From: Pedobacter sp. KBW06
Lineage (GTDB): Bacteria; Bacteroidota; Bacteroidia; Sphingobacteriales; Sphingobacteriaceae
Direction of reading: 5' to 3'
NCBI RefSeq assembly: GCF_003852525.1
Contig: NZ_QAJL01000002.1
Location: 668,462-732,461, forward strand
DNA: 64,000 bases
Under the pieces are notes generated by a model, which saw only the letters and a program-made list of their open reading frames with translations, was not told the DNA's origin and ran no database searches. Of this stretch, positions 26,574 through 34,889 are shown piece by piece. Position 1 is the first letter of the stretch. Every line of letters starts with the position of its first letter. A program made the translations under genes and the position numbers.

Positions 26574-28826
26574 TTATTTTATAGTATACCTAATGCCAAA
26601 AAATCCCCGGATATTCTGATTCGGTCCGTAGACATAAGCAGGATCAAAAGACAGCCCATAAGGAGTGCTCACATCAGGTTTATCAAAGGGGTTATTCGCA
26701 CCGGCAATGATAAATGGATTTCCTCTGTTTGGGGTCCAGTTGAGTAAGTTTTTTACCCCACCATAAAGCTCAAATTTGTTAAAACCGCTGTGAGTGAACT
26801 GAATATTCTGAATACTCCATACCGGAGAAAATTCTCTTCTTGGATCTGAAGGTCCTGCTAATGGCAAACGCATCGGGCTATAAATATTTCCCGTATAGTC
26901 GATGCCCAGATTCAACTTCCTGATTTTATAAGATACAGCCCAATTTCCTGAGAACTTTTCCGTCAGAATCTGTTGCTTTTTAATCCCATGCTCATATGTG
27001 GCTACATCCTGATACGTTGCACCCAATACGAATTTCAAGCCGTTATTCAAGGCGATATCTATATTAGCAGTCAAGCCTTTACTCACGGCGTAACCGTCCA
27101 GGTTGTTGTAAATGATTTTGTTGGGATCAGTATCATAGTCTCCATTAATTTTATTATTGAAATAAGTATAGAATGCTGAAGTCTCAACTCCAAAGAAAGT
27201 ACCATCAGCAGCATACATTTTCCTCAGGTAATTCAGGTTTACATTATAGGACTTCTCAGGTTTCAGCTGGCTGACAATCGTTACATCTCTTGCTCCGGTT
27301 AATGCAGCATGGTCTTCCGTGAAAATGTTCACCACTCTGAATCCAGTACCCGCATTTAAACGAAGGATATTATTGTCGTTCAGATTCCACTTATAAGCAA
27401 ATCTTGGGGTAAAGATATTTCCATGTAAAGAATTGTAATCGTAACGGAAGCCTGCCAGAAATTTATGTTTTGGGGCAATCGTGATTTCATCCTGTACAAA
27501 AACTCCAGGCAGCCAAATGTTTTTTGCCGGGTTATTCAGTTCCGTAGCTGGAGTATTGTCGTCATAGTACGTATAGCGTAATGCAGTGCCGACCAGCAAA
27601 TCATGGTTCTTTATTTTCTTATCCCAGGTAAGCTGTCCGAAACCAACCTTTTGTGTTGCGATATAAGATTTGATGCCATAGCGGCTATCCTGATCGTGGT
27701 TATTATACGAAAAAGCAAAGAAAATTTTCTCCTTTACAGGAAGCTGGTAATTCCCAATAAATTCCCATCTTTTGGTATAAATACTTTCTCCATAAACCTG
27801 ATCTCCACCACGGTATGATTTATTCCAATTCGTTTCACCTCCCCACCTGTCTTCATATAAATAGCGTCCGGCTATGGTAAACAAACGGTTTTCCTTGCGC
27901 CGAAAATTCCATTTCTGAAAAACAGAAACCCTGTCCTGTAAAGTGACATCAGTAAAATTATCATGGTTATGGTCTACGACATTTCCAAATTTAAAATAAT
28001 TAACCCCCGTCAATGCTGTTGCAGATCCGACTTTAGTTTTCAGTCCAAGATCAGCGTTGAATTCCTGATAAGTGGTTCCAAAGATATCCGCAGAAAGCAA
28101 AGGCGCATTCTGAGGTTTTTTAGTGATGATATTGATCAGGCCTCCTACCGCCTCGCTTCCATACAGGGAAGAAGCCGGACCTTTCACTACTTCAATTTGT
28201 TCTACCAGAGAATTTGGGATACCGGAAAGACCATAAACTGTAGACAAGCTGCTCACGATGGGCATCCCATCGATAAGGATCATGGTATAAGGCCCTTCCA
28301 GGCCATTGATGTGGATATCGCCGGTATTACAAATATTACAATTCAGCTGTGGCCTTACCCCATTTACATTTTGCAAGGCTTCAAAGATGCTTGGCGTTGG
28401 GTTTTTTCTGAAGAAAGCCGGGGTATATACCTCTACCGGCACAGGACTTTCCAGCCGGTTCACTTCTTTTAAAGTTCCGGTCACCACCACTTCATTCAGG
28501 TCGTTCTGAAAATTACTCAGGTCAAAATTCAGATTTACCTGTTCCCCTTTTTTCAGGACAATGGTTTTGGTCATTTTCCGGAAACCTACTGCTGTTGCCT
28601 GCACTTTATAACTTCCCGCAGGAATTGAGGCCAGTTTATACATACCCGCGCTGTCGGTCATGATGATGGATGCTGTTCCCTGTAAACTGATATTCACCAG
28701 GGGAACCGGGCTACCTTCGGAAATCACCTTTCCTTCAATAACTCCCGTTTGTGCCCAAACAGAGGTTCCAAAAAATATAAATAAAATAGTGGCTGCGGCT
28801 CGAATAGAGATTGCTTTCATTCGCAT
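26574..28826 (-). CDS. TonB-dependent outer-membrane receptor, probably metal/siderophore
   Basis: The 750-residue precursor has a signal peptide ending VWAQ. A carboxypeptidase-regulatory-like domain follows (EGKVISEGSPVPLVNISLQG), then a plug with NEVVVTGTLKEVNR, a Cys pair in LNCNICNTGDIHING, and LIDGMPIVSSLSTVYG. The plug ends in EVVKGPASSLYGSEAVGGLINII and leads to the 22-strand barrel, whose end is IRGFFGIRYTIK. It imports a ligand using TonB energy. The neighbouring divergent DtxR-type regulator and the palindrome in its promoter point to iron or manganese-related uptake. Start 28820 (second Met) is equally possible. Confidence 0.9.
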   Translation of the reverse strand: MRMKAISIRAAATILFIFFGTSVWAQTGVIEGKVISEGSPVPLVNISLQGTASIIMTDSAGMYKLASIPAGSYKVQATAVGFRKMTKTIVLKKGEQVNLNFDLSNFQNDLNEVVVTGTLKEVNRLESPVPVEVYTPAFFRKNPTPSIFEALQNVNGVRPQLNCNICNTGDIHINGLEGPYTMILIDGMPIVSSLSTVYGLSGIPNSLVEQIEVVKGPASSLYGSEAVGGLINIITKKPQNAPLLSADIFGTTYQEFNADLGLKTKVGSATALTGVNYFKFGNVVDHNHDNFTDVTLQDRVSVFQKWNFRRKENRLFTIAGRYLYEDRWGGETNWNKSYRGGDQVYGESIYTKRWEFIGNYQLPVKEKIFFAFSYNNHDQDSRYGIKSYIATQKVGFGQLTWDKKIKNHDLLVGTALRYTYYDDNTPATELNNPAKNIWLPGVFVQDEITIAPKHKFLAGFRYDYNSLHGNIFTPRFAYKWNLNDNNILRLNAGTGFRVVNIFTEDHAALTGARDVTIVSQLKPEKSYNVNLNYLRKMYAADGTFFGVETSAFYTYFNNKINGDYDTDPNKIIYNNLDGYAVSKGLTANIDIALNNGLKFVLGATYQDVATYEHGIKKQQILTEKFSGNWAVSYKIRKLNLGIDYTGNIYSPMRLPLAGPSDPRREFSPVWSIQNIQFTHSGFNKFELYGGVKNLLNWTPNRGNPFIIAGANNPFDKPDVSTPYGLSFDPAYVYGPNQNIRGFFGIRYTIK

Positions 28827-28901
28827 TGATTTGTTGTTAAAATGTGTGTGTTGTTAAGATATCCGGGACGGCCGATCCCTCTTGTCTTCATAATTATACT
28901 A

Positions 28902-28933
28902 CAAAACTATAAAAGTTAGACTAGTCTAACAAA
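28902..28933 (-). promoter_or_regulatory. Receptor promoter with DtxR/MntR-like operator in the spacer
   Basis: On minus, TTTG (28930-28933), a 20-bp spacer and TAGTTTTG (28902-28909) match the Bacteroidota consensus exactly. The spacer holds the perfect palindrome GTTAGACTAGTCTAAC (28915-28930), similar to the TTAGG-type sites of IdeR/DtxR/MntR. A regulator bound there would cover the promoter. Confidence 0.78.
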
Positions 28934-28955
28934 TATAATCTGACATTTATTGTTT

Positions 28956-28963
28956 TATATTTG
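28956..28963 (+). promoter_or_regulatory. -7 box of the dtxR-family gene
   Basis: TATATTTG fits TAnnTTTG and lies 5 bp before the ATG at 28968, implying a very short or leaderless transcript. No clear -33 TTG is seen. The shared palindrome lies 25 bp upstream. Confidence 0.5.
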
Positions 28964-28967
28964 CAGC

Positions 28968-29630
28968 ATGCTATCTTACACGGAAGAAAACTATTTAAAG
29001 GCTTTGTTGAAACTAAGCTTTCAGAATGAAGATAAACCTGAGGCCGGGACCAATGAAATGGCGGCTTATCTGGGGGTTAAACCTGCCACGGCAACAGACA
29101 TGCTGAAAAAGCTGAAAGAAAAGGAATTGGTTACTTACAAGAAGTATGGGAAGATCTTATTAACTGAAACCGGAAAACAAAACGGAATCGCCATTTTAAG
29201 GAAACACCGTTTATGGGAAACCTTTTTATACGAAAAGCTTGATTTCAGCTGGGATGAGGTTCATGAAGTGGCAGAGCAACTGGAGCATATTCAATCGGCA
29301 AAGCTGGTAGATAAGCTGGAAGAGTTCCTCAATTTCCCGGAGTTTGATCCGCATGGCGATCCGATCCCCAAGGCAAACGGAGAAATCCCAACGATTGATA
29401 AGATCTTGCTTTCCGAGCTGAAAGAAAATGAATTGTGTAAAGTCGTAGCCGTAAAAGACACCTCTACGGTGTTTCTTCAGTATCTTGAAAAACTGCGCAT
29501 CACGATAGGCACCCCGATTAAAGTACTGGAACGCATCGACTTTGACGGTTCCTTAAGCATTCAGATTGCCGGGGAAGAAGCGCGAAATGTATCTATGAAG
29601 TTTGCAGAAAGTTTGTTTGTAAAGAGATAG
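28968..29630 (+). CDS. DtxR/MntR-family metal-dependent transcriptional regulator
   Basis: The start at 28968 (MLSYTEENYLKALL) is the normal DtxR-family N-terminus; a TTG start at 28950 would add six unrelated residues. It is about 220 residues. Order: winged helix (AAYLGVKPATATDMLKKLKEK), metal-binding and dimerisation helix (RKHRLWETFLYEKLDFSWDEVHEVAEQLEH) with candidate ligands His and Glu, then a C-terminal FeoA/SH3-like domain (ELKENELCKVVAVKDTS). It should bind Fe(II) or Mn(II) and repress the divergent receptor operon. A promoter for the next gene lies within its last codons. Confidence 0.92.
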   Translation: MLSYTEENYLKALLKLSFQNEDKPEAGTNEMAAYLGVKPATATDMLKKLKEKELVTYKKYGKILLTETGKQNGIAILRKHRLWETFLYEKLDFSWDEVHEVAEQLEHIQSAKLVDKLEEFLNFPEFDPHGDPIPKANGEIPTIDKILLSELKENELCKVVAVKDTSTVFLQYLEKLRITIGTPIKVLERIDFDGSLSIQIAGEEARNVSMKFAESLFVKR

Positions 29631-29641
29631 TCGTAAATTTG
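29612..29641 (+). promoter_or_regulatory. Promoter of the DUF2130 gene
   Basis: TTTG (29612-29615), an 18-bp spacer and TAAATTTG (29634-29641) fit the Bacteroidota consensus. The -33 box lies inside the end of the dtxR-family gene. The message would start about 33 bp before the ATG at 29680. Confidence 0.65.
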
Positions 29642-29679
29642 TATTCATTCAATTCATCCGTTCCCATTACATTCAAGAT

Positions 29680-30972
29680 ATGTCAACAGAAATAAAATGC
29701 CCTAATTGTGCACACACTTTTCCTATAGAAGAGGTAATGGCTGAGGAATATAAAAAAGACCTCAGAGAGAAGATGGTCTCTTTTACCAAACAAAAGGACG
29801 AAGAATACAATAAAAAACTGAATGAGTTAGGCCAGCAGCAGAAACAGCAGGAGCAGGTATTTGAACAGCAGCACAAGCTCCAGGCCCAGGCTTTCGAGCA
29901 AAAGCTGGCAGAAGAAAAGAAAGTCCTTCAGACCGCACTGGAAGAGAGTTTAAGAAAAAGCATTGCCAGCGATTTTGAAAACAAACTTCAAATGATGAAC
30001 GCGGCCAATAAAGAGAGTGAAGAAAAGCTGAAGCTTGCCCGCGCCAAAGAGCTGGACTTCCTGATGAAGGAAAAAGCAATGAAGGAGAAGGAAGAAGAAA
30101 TGGAGATCCAGCTTCAACGCAAACTTCAGGAGCAACGCGCTGAAATGGTCGAACAGATCAGAAAACAGGAAACCGAAAAGAATAACCTCAAAGATACCGA
30201 ACACCAGCTCAGGGTAAAAGAACTGGAAAAACAACTCGATGACCAGAAAAAACTGGCCGAGGAAATGAAGCGTAAGGCCGAACAAGGCTCTATGCAATTG
30301 CAGGGCGAAGTTCAGGAGCTGATCCTGGAAGAGCTCTTACGCAATGCTTTCCCTTTTGACCTCATTACCGAAGTCGGCAAAGGTGTAAGAGGAGCAGATT
30401 GTGTACACCATGTCAGAAATCAATTCGGGCAGGAATGTGGCAAAATCATTTATGAAAGCAAGCGAACCAAGGACTTCTCCATGGAATGGATTGAGAAACT
30501 GAAAAAGGACATGCGCAGCATGGGGGTTGATGTGGCAGTAATCGTGACGCAAAGCTACCCTAAAGGCATGGATTGTTTTGGAGAAAAAGACGGGGTCTGG
30601 ATTTGCTCTTTTGATGAAGTAAAAGCAGTTTCTTATATCCTCAGAGATGGTATTGTCAAATTGTTTGGTGCCATAAAATCCCAGGAAAACCGTGGGGATA
30701 AAATGCACATGCTTTACGATTACCTGACCAGCAATGAGTTTTCAGAACAGTGGAAAGCCATCAGAGAAGGTTTCATGAGCATGAAACTCTCCATCCAGAA
30801 AGAACGTGATGCGATGGAAAAACTCTGGAAAGCCCGTGAGAAACAACTGGAAAAAGTAATGTTAAACGCAGCACATATCCGTGGTTCCATCGAAGGGATT
30901 GCCGGAACAGATACCATTCAGCTTAGCCTTACTGATGATGAAGACGATGATGATGCCCTGCTATTAGAATAA
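29680..30972 (+). CDS. DUF2130 coiled-coil protein
   Basis: The 430-residue protein begins with a Cys pair and His (KCPNCAHTFPIEE) that may hold zinc. A long coiled coil rich in Glu, Lys and Gln covers residues ~25-205. A globular DUF2130 domain follows (ELILEELLRNAFPFDLITEVGKG, GKIIYESKRTKDFS, VIVTQSYPKGMDCFGEKDGVW), and the tail is very acidic (DDEDDDDALLLE). The ESK motif after a beta-rich segment recalls restriction-endonuclease-like folds, but this is only an impression. Function is unknown. A 99-residue gene follows 12 bp later in the same transcript. Confidence 0.85.
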   Translation: MSTEIKCPNCAHTFPIEEVMAEEYKKDLREKMVSFTKQKDEEYNKKLNELGQQQKQQEQVFEQQHKLQAQAFEQKLAEEKKVLQTALEESLRKSIASDFENKLQMMNAANKESEEKLKLARAKELDFLMKEKAMKEKEEEMEIQLQRKLQEQRAEMVEQIRKQETEKNNLKDTEHQLRVKELEKQLDDQKKLAEEMKRKAEQGSMQLQGEVQELILEELLRNAFPFDLITEVGKGVRGADCVHHVRNQFGQECGKIIYESKRTKDFSMEWIEKLKKDMRSMGVDVAVIVTQSYPKGMDCFGEKDGVWICSFDEVKAVSYILRDGIVKLFGAIKSQENRGDKMHMLYDYLTSNEFSEQWKAIREGFMSMKLSIQKERDAMEKLWKAREKQLEKVMLNAAHIRGSIEGIAGTDTIQLSLTDDEDDDDALLLE

Positions 30973-30984
30973 TAATTTCTGCCG

Positions 30985-31284
30985 ATGATCTACGCAAAGA
31001 AGAAAGTCCAAAATACCGCAAACCTGGCTGCTCAGACAGCTAAGATCATTGCCAACGTAAAAGAACTGGAAGAAAAGAACCTGATCCGGCTGGAAGAAAA
31101 GGAGATATATTTATATCCTGATATCTGGAAGGATACAGCAACAGCATTGAACTGGATCAAATGCCTGCATCTTTACTATATGCTTAAAAGACGATTTAAA
31201 GAAAGTGACCCCCTGTTGTTCAAACATATGGAAACAGGGGAATTAATTGGTTCTTTTAAAAATAAAAAAGCGAAATTAATGTAA
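30985..31284 (+). CDS. Small conserved-looking hypothetical protein
   Basis: The 99-residue soluble protein (MIYAKKKVQNTANLAAQTAK..., basic N-terminus, acidic middle, hydrophobic-aromatic CLHLYYMLKRRF) begins 12 bp after the DUF2130 stop and should be co-transcribed. I see no known motif. It ends one base from the convergent rlmF stop. A part in the same process as DUF2130 is an inference from position only. Confidence 0.65.
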   Translation: MIYAKKKVQNTANLAAQTAKIIANVKELEEKNLIRLEEKEIYLYPDIWKDTATALNWIKCLHLYYMLKRRFKESDPLLFKHMETGELIGSFKNKKAKLM

Positions 31285-31285
31285 G

Positions 31286-32227
31286 CTACCACCTGCTTTT
31301 TTTCCAGTTTGCCTGCTCCTCAGGACTTAAGAAAGTCCAGGCTACAAAACGGCTGATCTTCTGCCCCTGGGCCATCTCTATCGTTCTGATCTCTACCGGA
31401 CGTTGTCTTTCCAGAGAACCATAAATAAAAGGCACATTCATGCTTTTTGAAACGAGCGTGGAGAACCAAAAACATTGCTTGGCTAAGGCGGCACTCTCTT
31501 CGATCATCTTCCGGATGAAGCCAACTTCACCACCTTCACACCAGAGCTCGGCCTGTTGCCCGCCAAAATTAAGCACCGGATCTTTCCCTCTCTGCTTACC
31601 GAGGTTCCTCACTTTACGCTGGCTTCCGGCCTGCGCCTCCGCTGCAGAAGCATGGAAAGGAGGATTGCACAAGGTAAAATCAAAGAGCTCTCCGGGTTTT
31701 ACCACGCCTTTAAAAATATGATTTTTGCTGCTCTGCAGCCTTGGAAATACCGCGGCAGATAATGCCGGGTTTATAGAGGCAATATTCTTCGCTGATTTAA
31801 TGGCGTAACTGTCCACGTCAGAACCGGCAAAGGTCCATCCGTACTCCTGATGGCCAATGATCGGATAAATGCAATTTGCCCCCAAGCCAATATCCAGGCC
31901 TTTCACATGTTTTCCTTTGGGCACAACGCCTTCATTTACGGAAGCCAGTAAATCGGCAAGGTAATGAATATAATCTGCCCTTCCGGGAATTGGCGGACAT
32001 AGATAACCTTCCGGAATATCCCAATGGTCTATCTGATAGAAATGTTTCAGTAATGCTTTATTCAAGAGCTTCACCGCCACAGGATCCGAAAAATCTATCG
32101 ATTCATCACCATAGGCGTTAAGGGCAACAAAAGGATGCAATTCCGGCAGACTTTTAATCAGTTCCGGAAAATCATACCTGGACCGATGCTTGTTTCTTGG
32201 ATGTAAGACTTGTTTTTCTATAGACAT
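31286..32227 (-). CDS. rlmF: 23S rRNA (adenine(1618)-N6)-methyltransferase
   Basis: The 313-residue protein matches RlmF (YbiN). It opens [22 protein letters not shown]; the S-adenosylmethionine site is [17 protein letters not shown], and the N6-adenine motif is [11 protein letters not shown]. It methylates A1618 of 23S rRNA in the cytoplasm before assembly is complete. The start codon lies within the arm of a large inverted repeat (32224-32261), and a -7-like box TACCTTTG overlaps the other arm. Confidence 0.94.
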   Translation of the reverse strand: MSIEKQVLHPRNKHRSRYDFPELIKSLPELHPFVALNAYGDESIDFSDPVAVKLLNKALLKHFYQIDHWDIPEGYLCPPIPGRADYIHYLADLLASVNEGVVPKGKHVKGLDIGLGANCIYPIIGHQEYGWTFAGSDVDSYAIKSAKNIASINPALSAAVFPRLQSSKNHIFKGVVKPGELFDFTLCNPPFHASAAEAQAGSQRKVRNLGKQRGKDPVLNFGGQQAELWCEGGEVGFIRKMIEESAALAKQCFWFSTLVSKSMNVPFIYGSLERQRPVEIRTIEMAQGQKISRFVAWTFLSPEEQANWKKSRW

Positions 32228-32261
32228 TACCTTCGACTAAATAATTCGTCAAAGGTAATGT
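32224..32261. repeat. 10-bp perfect inverted repeat over the rlmF start
   Basis: ACATTACCTT (32224-32233) is complementary to AAGGTAATGT (32252-32261), and GAC/GTC adds three more pairs inside. The rlmF ATG is at 32225-32227, within one arm. On minus, TACCTTTG (32250-32257) in the other arm resembles a -7 box. Confidence 0.75.
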
Positions 32262-32271
32262 TATTTTAATT

Positions 32272-33675
32272 TCAGGCCTTCACTAAATAATGTTCCGCTA
32301 CTTCCGCAGCATGTAACATCATGTTATGTACCTCTGTATTTTTGATAAGTGGCCTTAACTGCTCACTTCCAGGTCCAAACATTGCAATCTCTACAAAATC
32401 CGCAGCATGGTCCATTCCTGCCCAACCTACAGAAGTATGTTTAAACTGCATCTTTGCCATTTCATAGAAAGGCAGTTTTTCGTCGTTATACAATTGCCCT
32501 TCCTGAATATCGGAGAAATGAGTCAGCAGGTTTTTAGCTTCTGCATCGGTGATCAGCATTCCCTGACCGCTTTTGATCAGTTCGATCACCTGTGCAGGGC
32601 TTGACGTCCGGTTCAATTGGTTCAGCACCCACTGATTGCTGTGTTTAAATAACTGAAGACTATCGAAGTTCTTGTCGGCTTTACTACCCGAGAATAAACC
32701 AGGATTTGCATTGGCATGATCGGTCGTTATGATTACCAATGTTTCTCCGTCTTTTTCCGCAAAGTCTATTGCGATGGCTACAGCTTCATCAAAAGCCAAT
32801 TGGTCGAAAATCAGTCCGCCGATGTCATTTCCATGAGCCGCCCAGTCTACCCTTCCGCCTTCTACCTGTAATACAAAACCATCTTTATGGTCTTTCATTA
32901 AGGAAATTGCCTTACTGGTCATTTCTGCCAGCGAAGGAACATCTTTCAGCAGCTGAGGTGTATTTTTACGGTCTATTTCATAAGGCAGTCCATCAGGAGC
33001 AAAAATCCCTAAAACAGGGGCATTCCCTTTATAGCCCGTCATCTCTGCCTTATTTTCGACTATTTTAAATCCTTGTGTTAAATATTTAGGGAGTAAACTT
33101 CCATTTTTTCTTTTTGGTCCGAAATAATCGGCACCACCACCCATCATCACATCAAACTTCAGGTTAAGGTACATTTCTGCAATCTCTTCCATCCCATTGC
33201 GGCTATTGATGTTCACACAGAATCCGGCAGGAGTAGCATGAGTAATCGGAACAGTGGTTACACAACCTACTTTCTTACCTGTTTCTTTAAATTTCTGAAG
33301 GATTGGCTGTGGTTTTTCACCATTCGGACCTACATTCAGGGAACCATTGTTAACGCGCATACCGCCTCCCCAGGAGGAACTTGCCGCAGCAGAATCAGTC
33401 ACCATAGAACTGGCCGACGCCGTATCCATTAAACCACGGGTCACTTTAGCATCACGATATAACTGCATCCAGGTGCTTGTTTTACCAAAAGCGCGCTGTG
33501 CATAAAGATCAGCCATATTCAACGTTCCCTGGCTCATTCCATCACTGACCAACATAATGATGTTCTTTGCCTTTTTTCTTAGCCCAGCTGGTTTCGCCAA
33601 TACATCGCCTGCAGATAAAAATGGCAAACCCAATCCGGCCAGCAATCCTCCCTTTAATAATGATCTTCTATTCAT
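32272..33675 (-). CDS. phoA: Tat-exported alkaline phosphatase
   Basis: The start at 33675 (MNRRSLLKGGLLAGLG) gives a twin-arginine signal; a start at 33693 would lie in the promoter box. The ~467-residue protein shows alkaline phosphatase motifs: IMLVSDGMSQG (metal Asp), MVTDSAAASSSWG (nucleophile Ser), VEGGRVDWAAHGND (metal Glu/Asp/His), VIITTDHANANPG (Asp-His) and a late metal His in MDHAADFV. It releases phosphate from monoesters in the periplasm, folded and metal-loaded before export. It follows a secreted EEP gene and a SusCD pair, all on minus. Confidence 0.9.
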   Translation of the reverse strand: MNRRSLLKGGLLAGLGLPFLSAGDVLAKPAGLRKKAKNIIMLVSDGMSQGTLNMADLYAQRAFGKTSTWMQLYRDAKVTRGLMDTASASSMVTDSAAASSSWGGGMRVNNGSLNVGPNGEKPQPILQKFKETGKKVGCVTTVPITHATPAGFCVNINSRNGMEEIAEMYLNLKFDVMMGGGADYFGPKRKNGSLLPKYLTQGFKIVENKAEMTGYKGNAPVLGIFAPDGLPYEIDRKNTPQLLKDVPSLAEMTSKAISLMKDHKDGFVLQVEGGRVDWAAHGNDIGGLIFDQLAFDEAVAIAIDFAEKDGETLVIITTDHANANPGLFSGSKADKNFDSLQLFKHSNQWVLNQLNRTSSPAQVIELIKSGQGMLITDAEAKNLLTHFSDIQEGQLYNDEKLPFYEMAKMQFKHTSVGWAGMDHAADFVEIAMFGPGSEQLRPLIKNTEVHNMMLHAAEVAEHYLVKA

Positions 33676-33690
33676 TCTGTGTGTTTTGAG

Positions 33691-33750
33691 CAAAAATATG
33701 GTCCCAAGGCGACCTCAGGCTTAACTGCCCGTTAAGCTATTGTTAACAAT
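33691..33750 (-). promoter_or_regulatory. Probable phoA promoter with two inverted repeats
   Basis: On minus, TATTTTTG (33691-33698) fits the -7 consensus with about 15 bp to the ATG. No -33 TTG is present at the right distance. There lies an inverted repeat GCTTAAC-TGCCC-GTTAAGC (33719-33737), and next to it a 12-bp palindrome ATTGTTAACAAT (33739-33750). This suggests an activator-dependent promoter. Confidence 0.5.
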
Positions 33751-33760
33751 AAAGTTCCGG

Positions 33761-34801
33761 CTATTCCTGTCTGAGTTTAAACACAGTCAGGACTCCCTTA
33801 TGGTCGCTTGGCCAGACTCCCTGCGGTGTAATGAAATAATCTTTGGTCCTTTCCTCTACCCTTTGGTTCCTCAGAATAGAAGATTTAGGGCCCACAACCG
33901 AGCTGCGCACTGCTTTGAGAGATTTGTCAGGATAGTAATAGATAAAATCGATCCGTTCTCTTTCGTCTGCATCCGGTGCCCAGGTCATTTTCTTTACTTC
34001 CAGATCTTTATTGTCGGAGGGAAAGGTAAAACCAGGATAGTTTAAAGGGTCAGGATGAACGACACGATAGCTGTCTTTAAAACCATTTTTGTACAAAGTC
34101 TTAGAATTTTGCCATGGAATGATCATCCCATTATGGTCAAAACTATTTTTTGTAGAGGCTATCCAGTCTAAATGAGAAGCTTCGTTAAAATCTCCACCGA
34201 GAAAGACCAGCCTTCCTTTTTTGAGGTCTTGTTTGGCTTCAGTAACAAAGCTTTGAATTGCTTCATCTCTTTTGGAAGCGAGGTTATCCGCCAGGACAGT
34301 ATCTTTGTTCAGGACCGGTGCATTAAGTTTTTTCCAGGTCGTTCCGCTATACCCCCTGGGCAGATAAACGGCATAATTTTCATAATCCAGATGTGCTGAA
34401 TAGAGCGCAATTTCCCTTCCTCCAATGTGGGTGATCATTTTATAAATACTTCCCTTTTCTTTAAATACCAGACTGCTATCTGTAATCGGATACTTACTCA
34501 ATACGCCAGATCCGCTGCTGAAAAAGGAATAATACGATTGTCCCCTTAGGGCAAGATCCTTCAGGATCCGTTCATTAAACCTGGTGTTTTTATAATTCCT
34601 CACCTCACTAAAGGTCACCAAATCGGGTTTTAAAGATGCGATTTCGTTAACGATGGCTTCATATCCACCAGGCAATTGCGTTCCTTCCTGCCAAATATTG
34701 AGTTGTAATACCTTAAGCTCCAGCTCCTGGCCAGAGGCCGTCTGAATCAAACAAAACAGCAAAGCACTTGCTGAAAACAGTTTTCTCAATGATTTCATCA
34801 T
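33761..34801 (-). CDS. Secreted endonuclease/exonuclease/phosphatase family hydrolase
   Basis: The start at 34801 (MMKSLRKLFSASALLFC) gives a signal peptide ending ASGQ; the longer reading from 34852 crosses the terminator hairpin. The ~346-residue protein has EEP motifs LQLNIWQEG (metal Asn), VTFSEVRNY (metal Glu), GGDFNEASHLDW (Asp/Asn) and the terminal PSDHKGVL (catalytic His). These enzymes cut phosphodiesters or phosphomonoesters such as nucleic acids, sphingomyelin or phosphoinositides. It lies between a SusCD pair and an alkaline phosphatase, which suggests a two-step release of phosphate outside the cytoplasm. Confidence 0.86.
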   Translation of the reverse strand: MMKSLRKLFSASALLFCLIQTASGQELELKVLQLNIWQEGTQLPGGYEAIVNEIASLKPDLVTFSEVRNYKNTRFNERILKDLALRGQSYYSFFSSGSGVLSKYPITDSSLVFKEKGSIYKMITHIGGREIALYSAHLDYENYAVYLPRGYSGTTWKKLNAPVLNKDTVLADNLASKRDEAIQSFVTEAKQDLKKGRLVFLGGDFNEASHLDWIASTKNSFDHNGMIIPWQNSKTLYKNGFKDSYRVVHPDPLNYPGFTFPSDNKDLEVKKMTWAPDADERERIDFIYYYPDKSLKAVRSSVVGPKSSILRNQRVEERTKDYFITPQGVWPSDHKGVLTVFKLRQE

Positions 34802-34829
34802 TTTAAATGTATTTTGAAATAAGTGATAT

Positions 34830-34871
34830 AAAAAACCGGCCGCCCTAAGCAAATCACAAAAGGCGGCCGGT
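34830..34871 (-). terminator. Terminator between susD-like and EEP genes
   Basis: On minus, ACCGGCCGCC pairs with GGCGGCCGGT around a 17-base loop and is followed by TTTTTTATA. It would end or attenuate SusCD transcripts before the EEP hydrolase gene. Confidence 0.85.
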
Positions 34872-34889
34872 AGGAATTGAGCGTTACAA

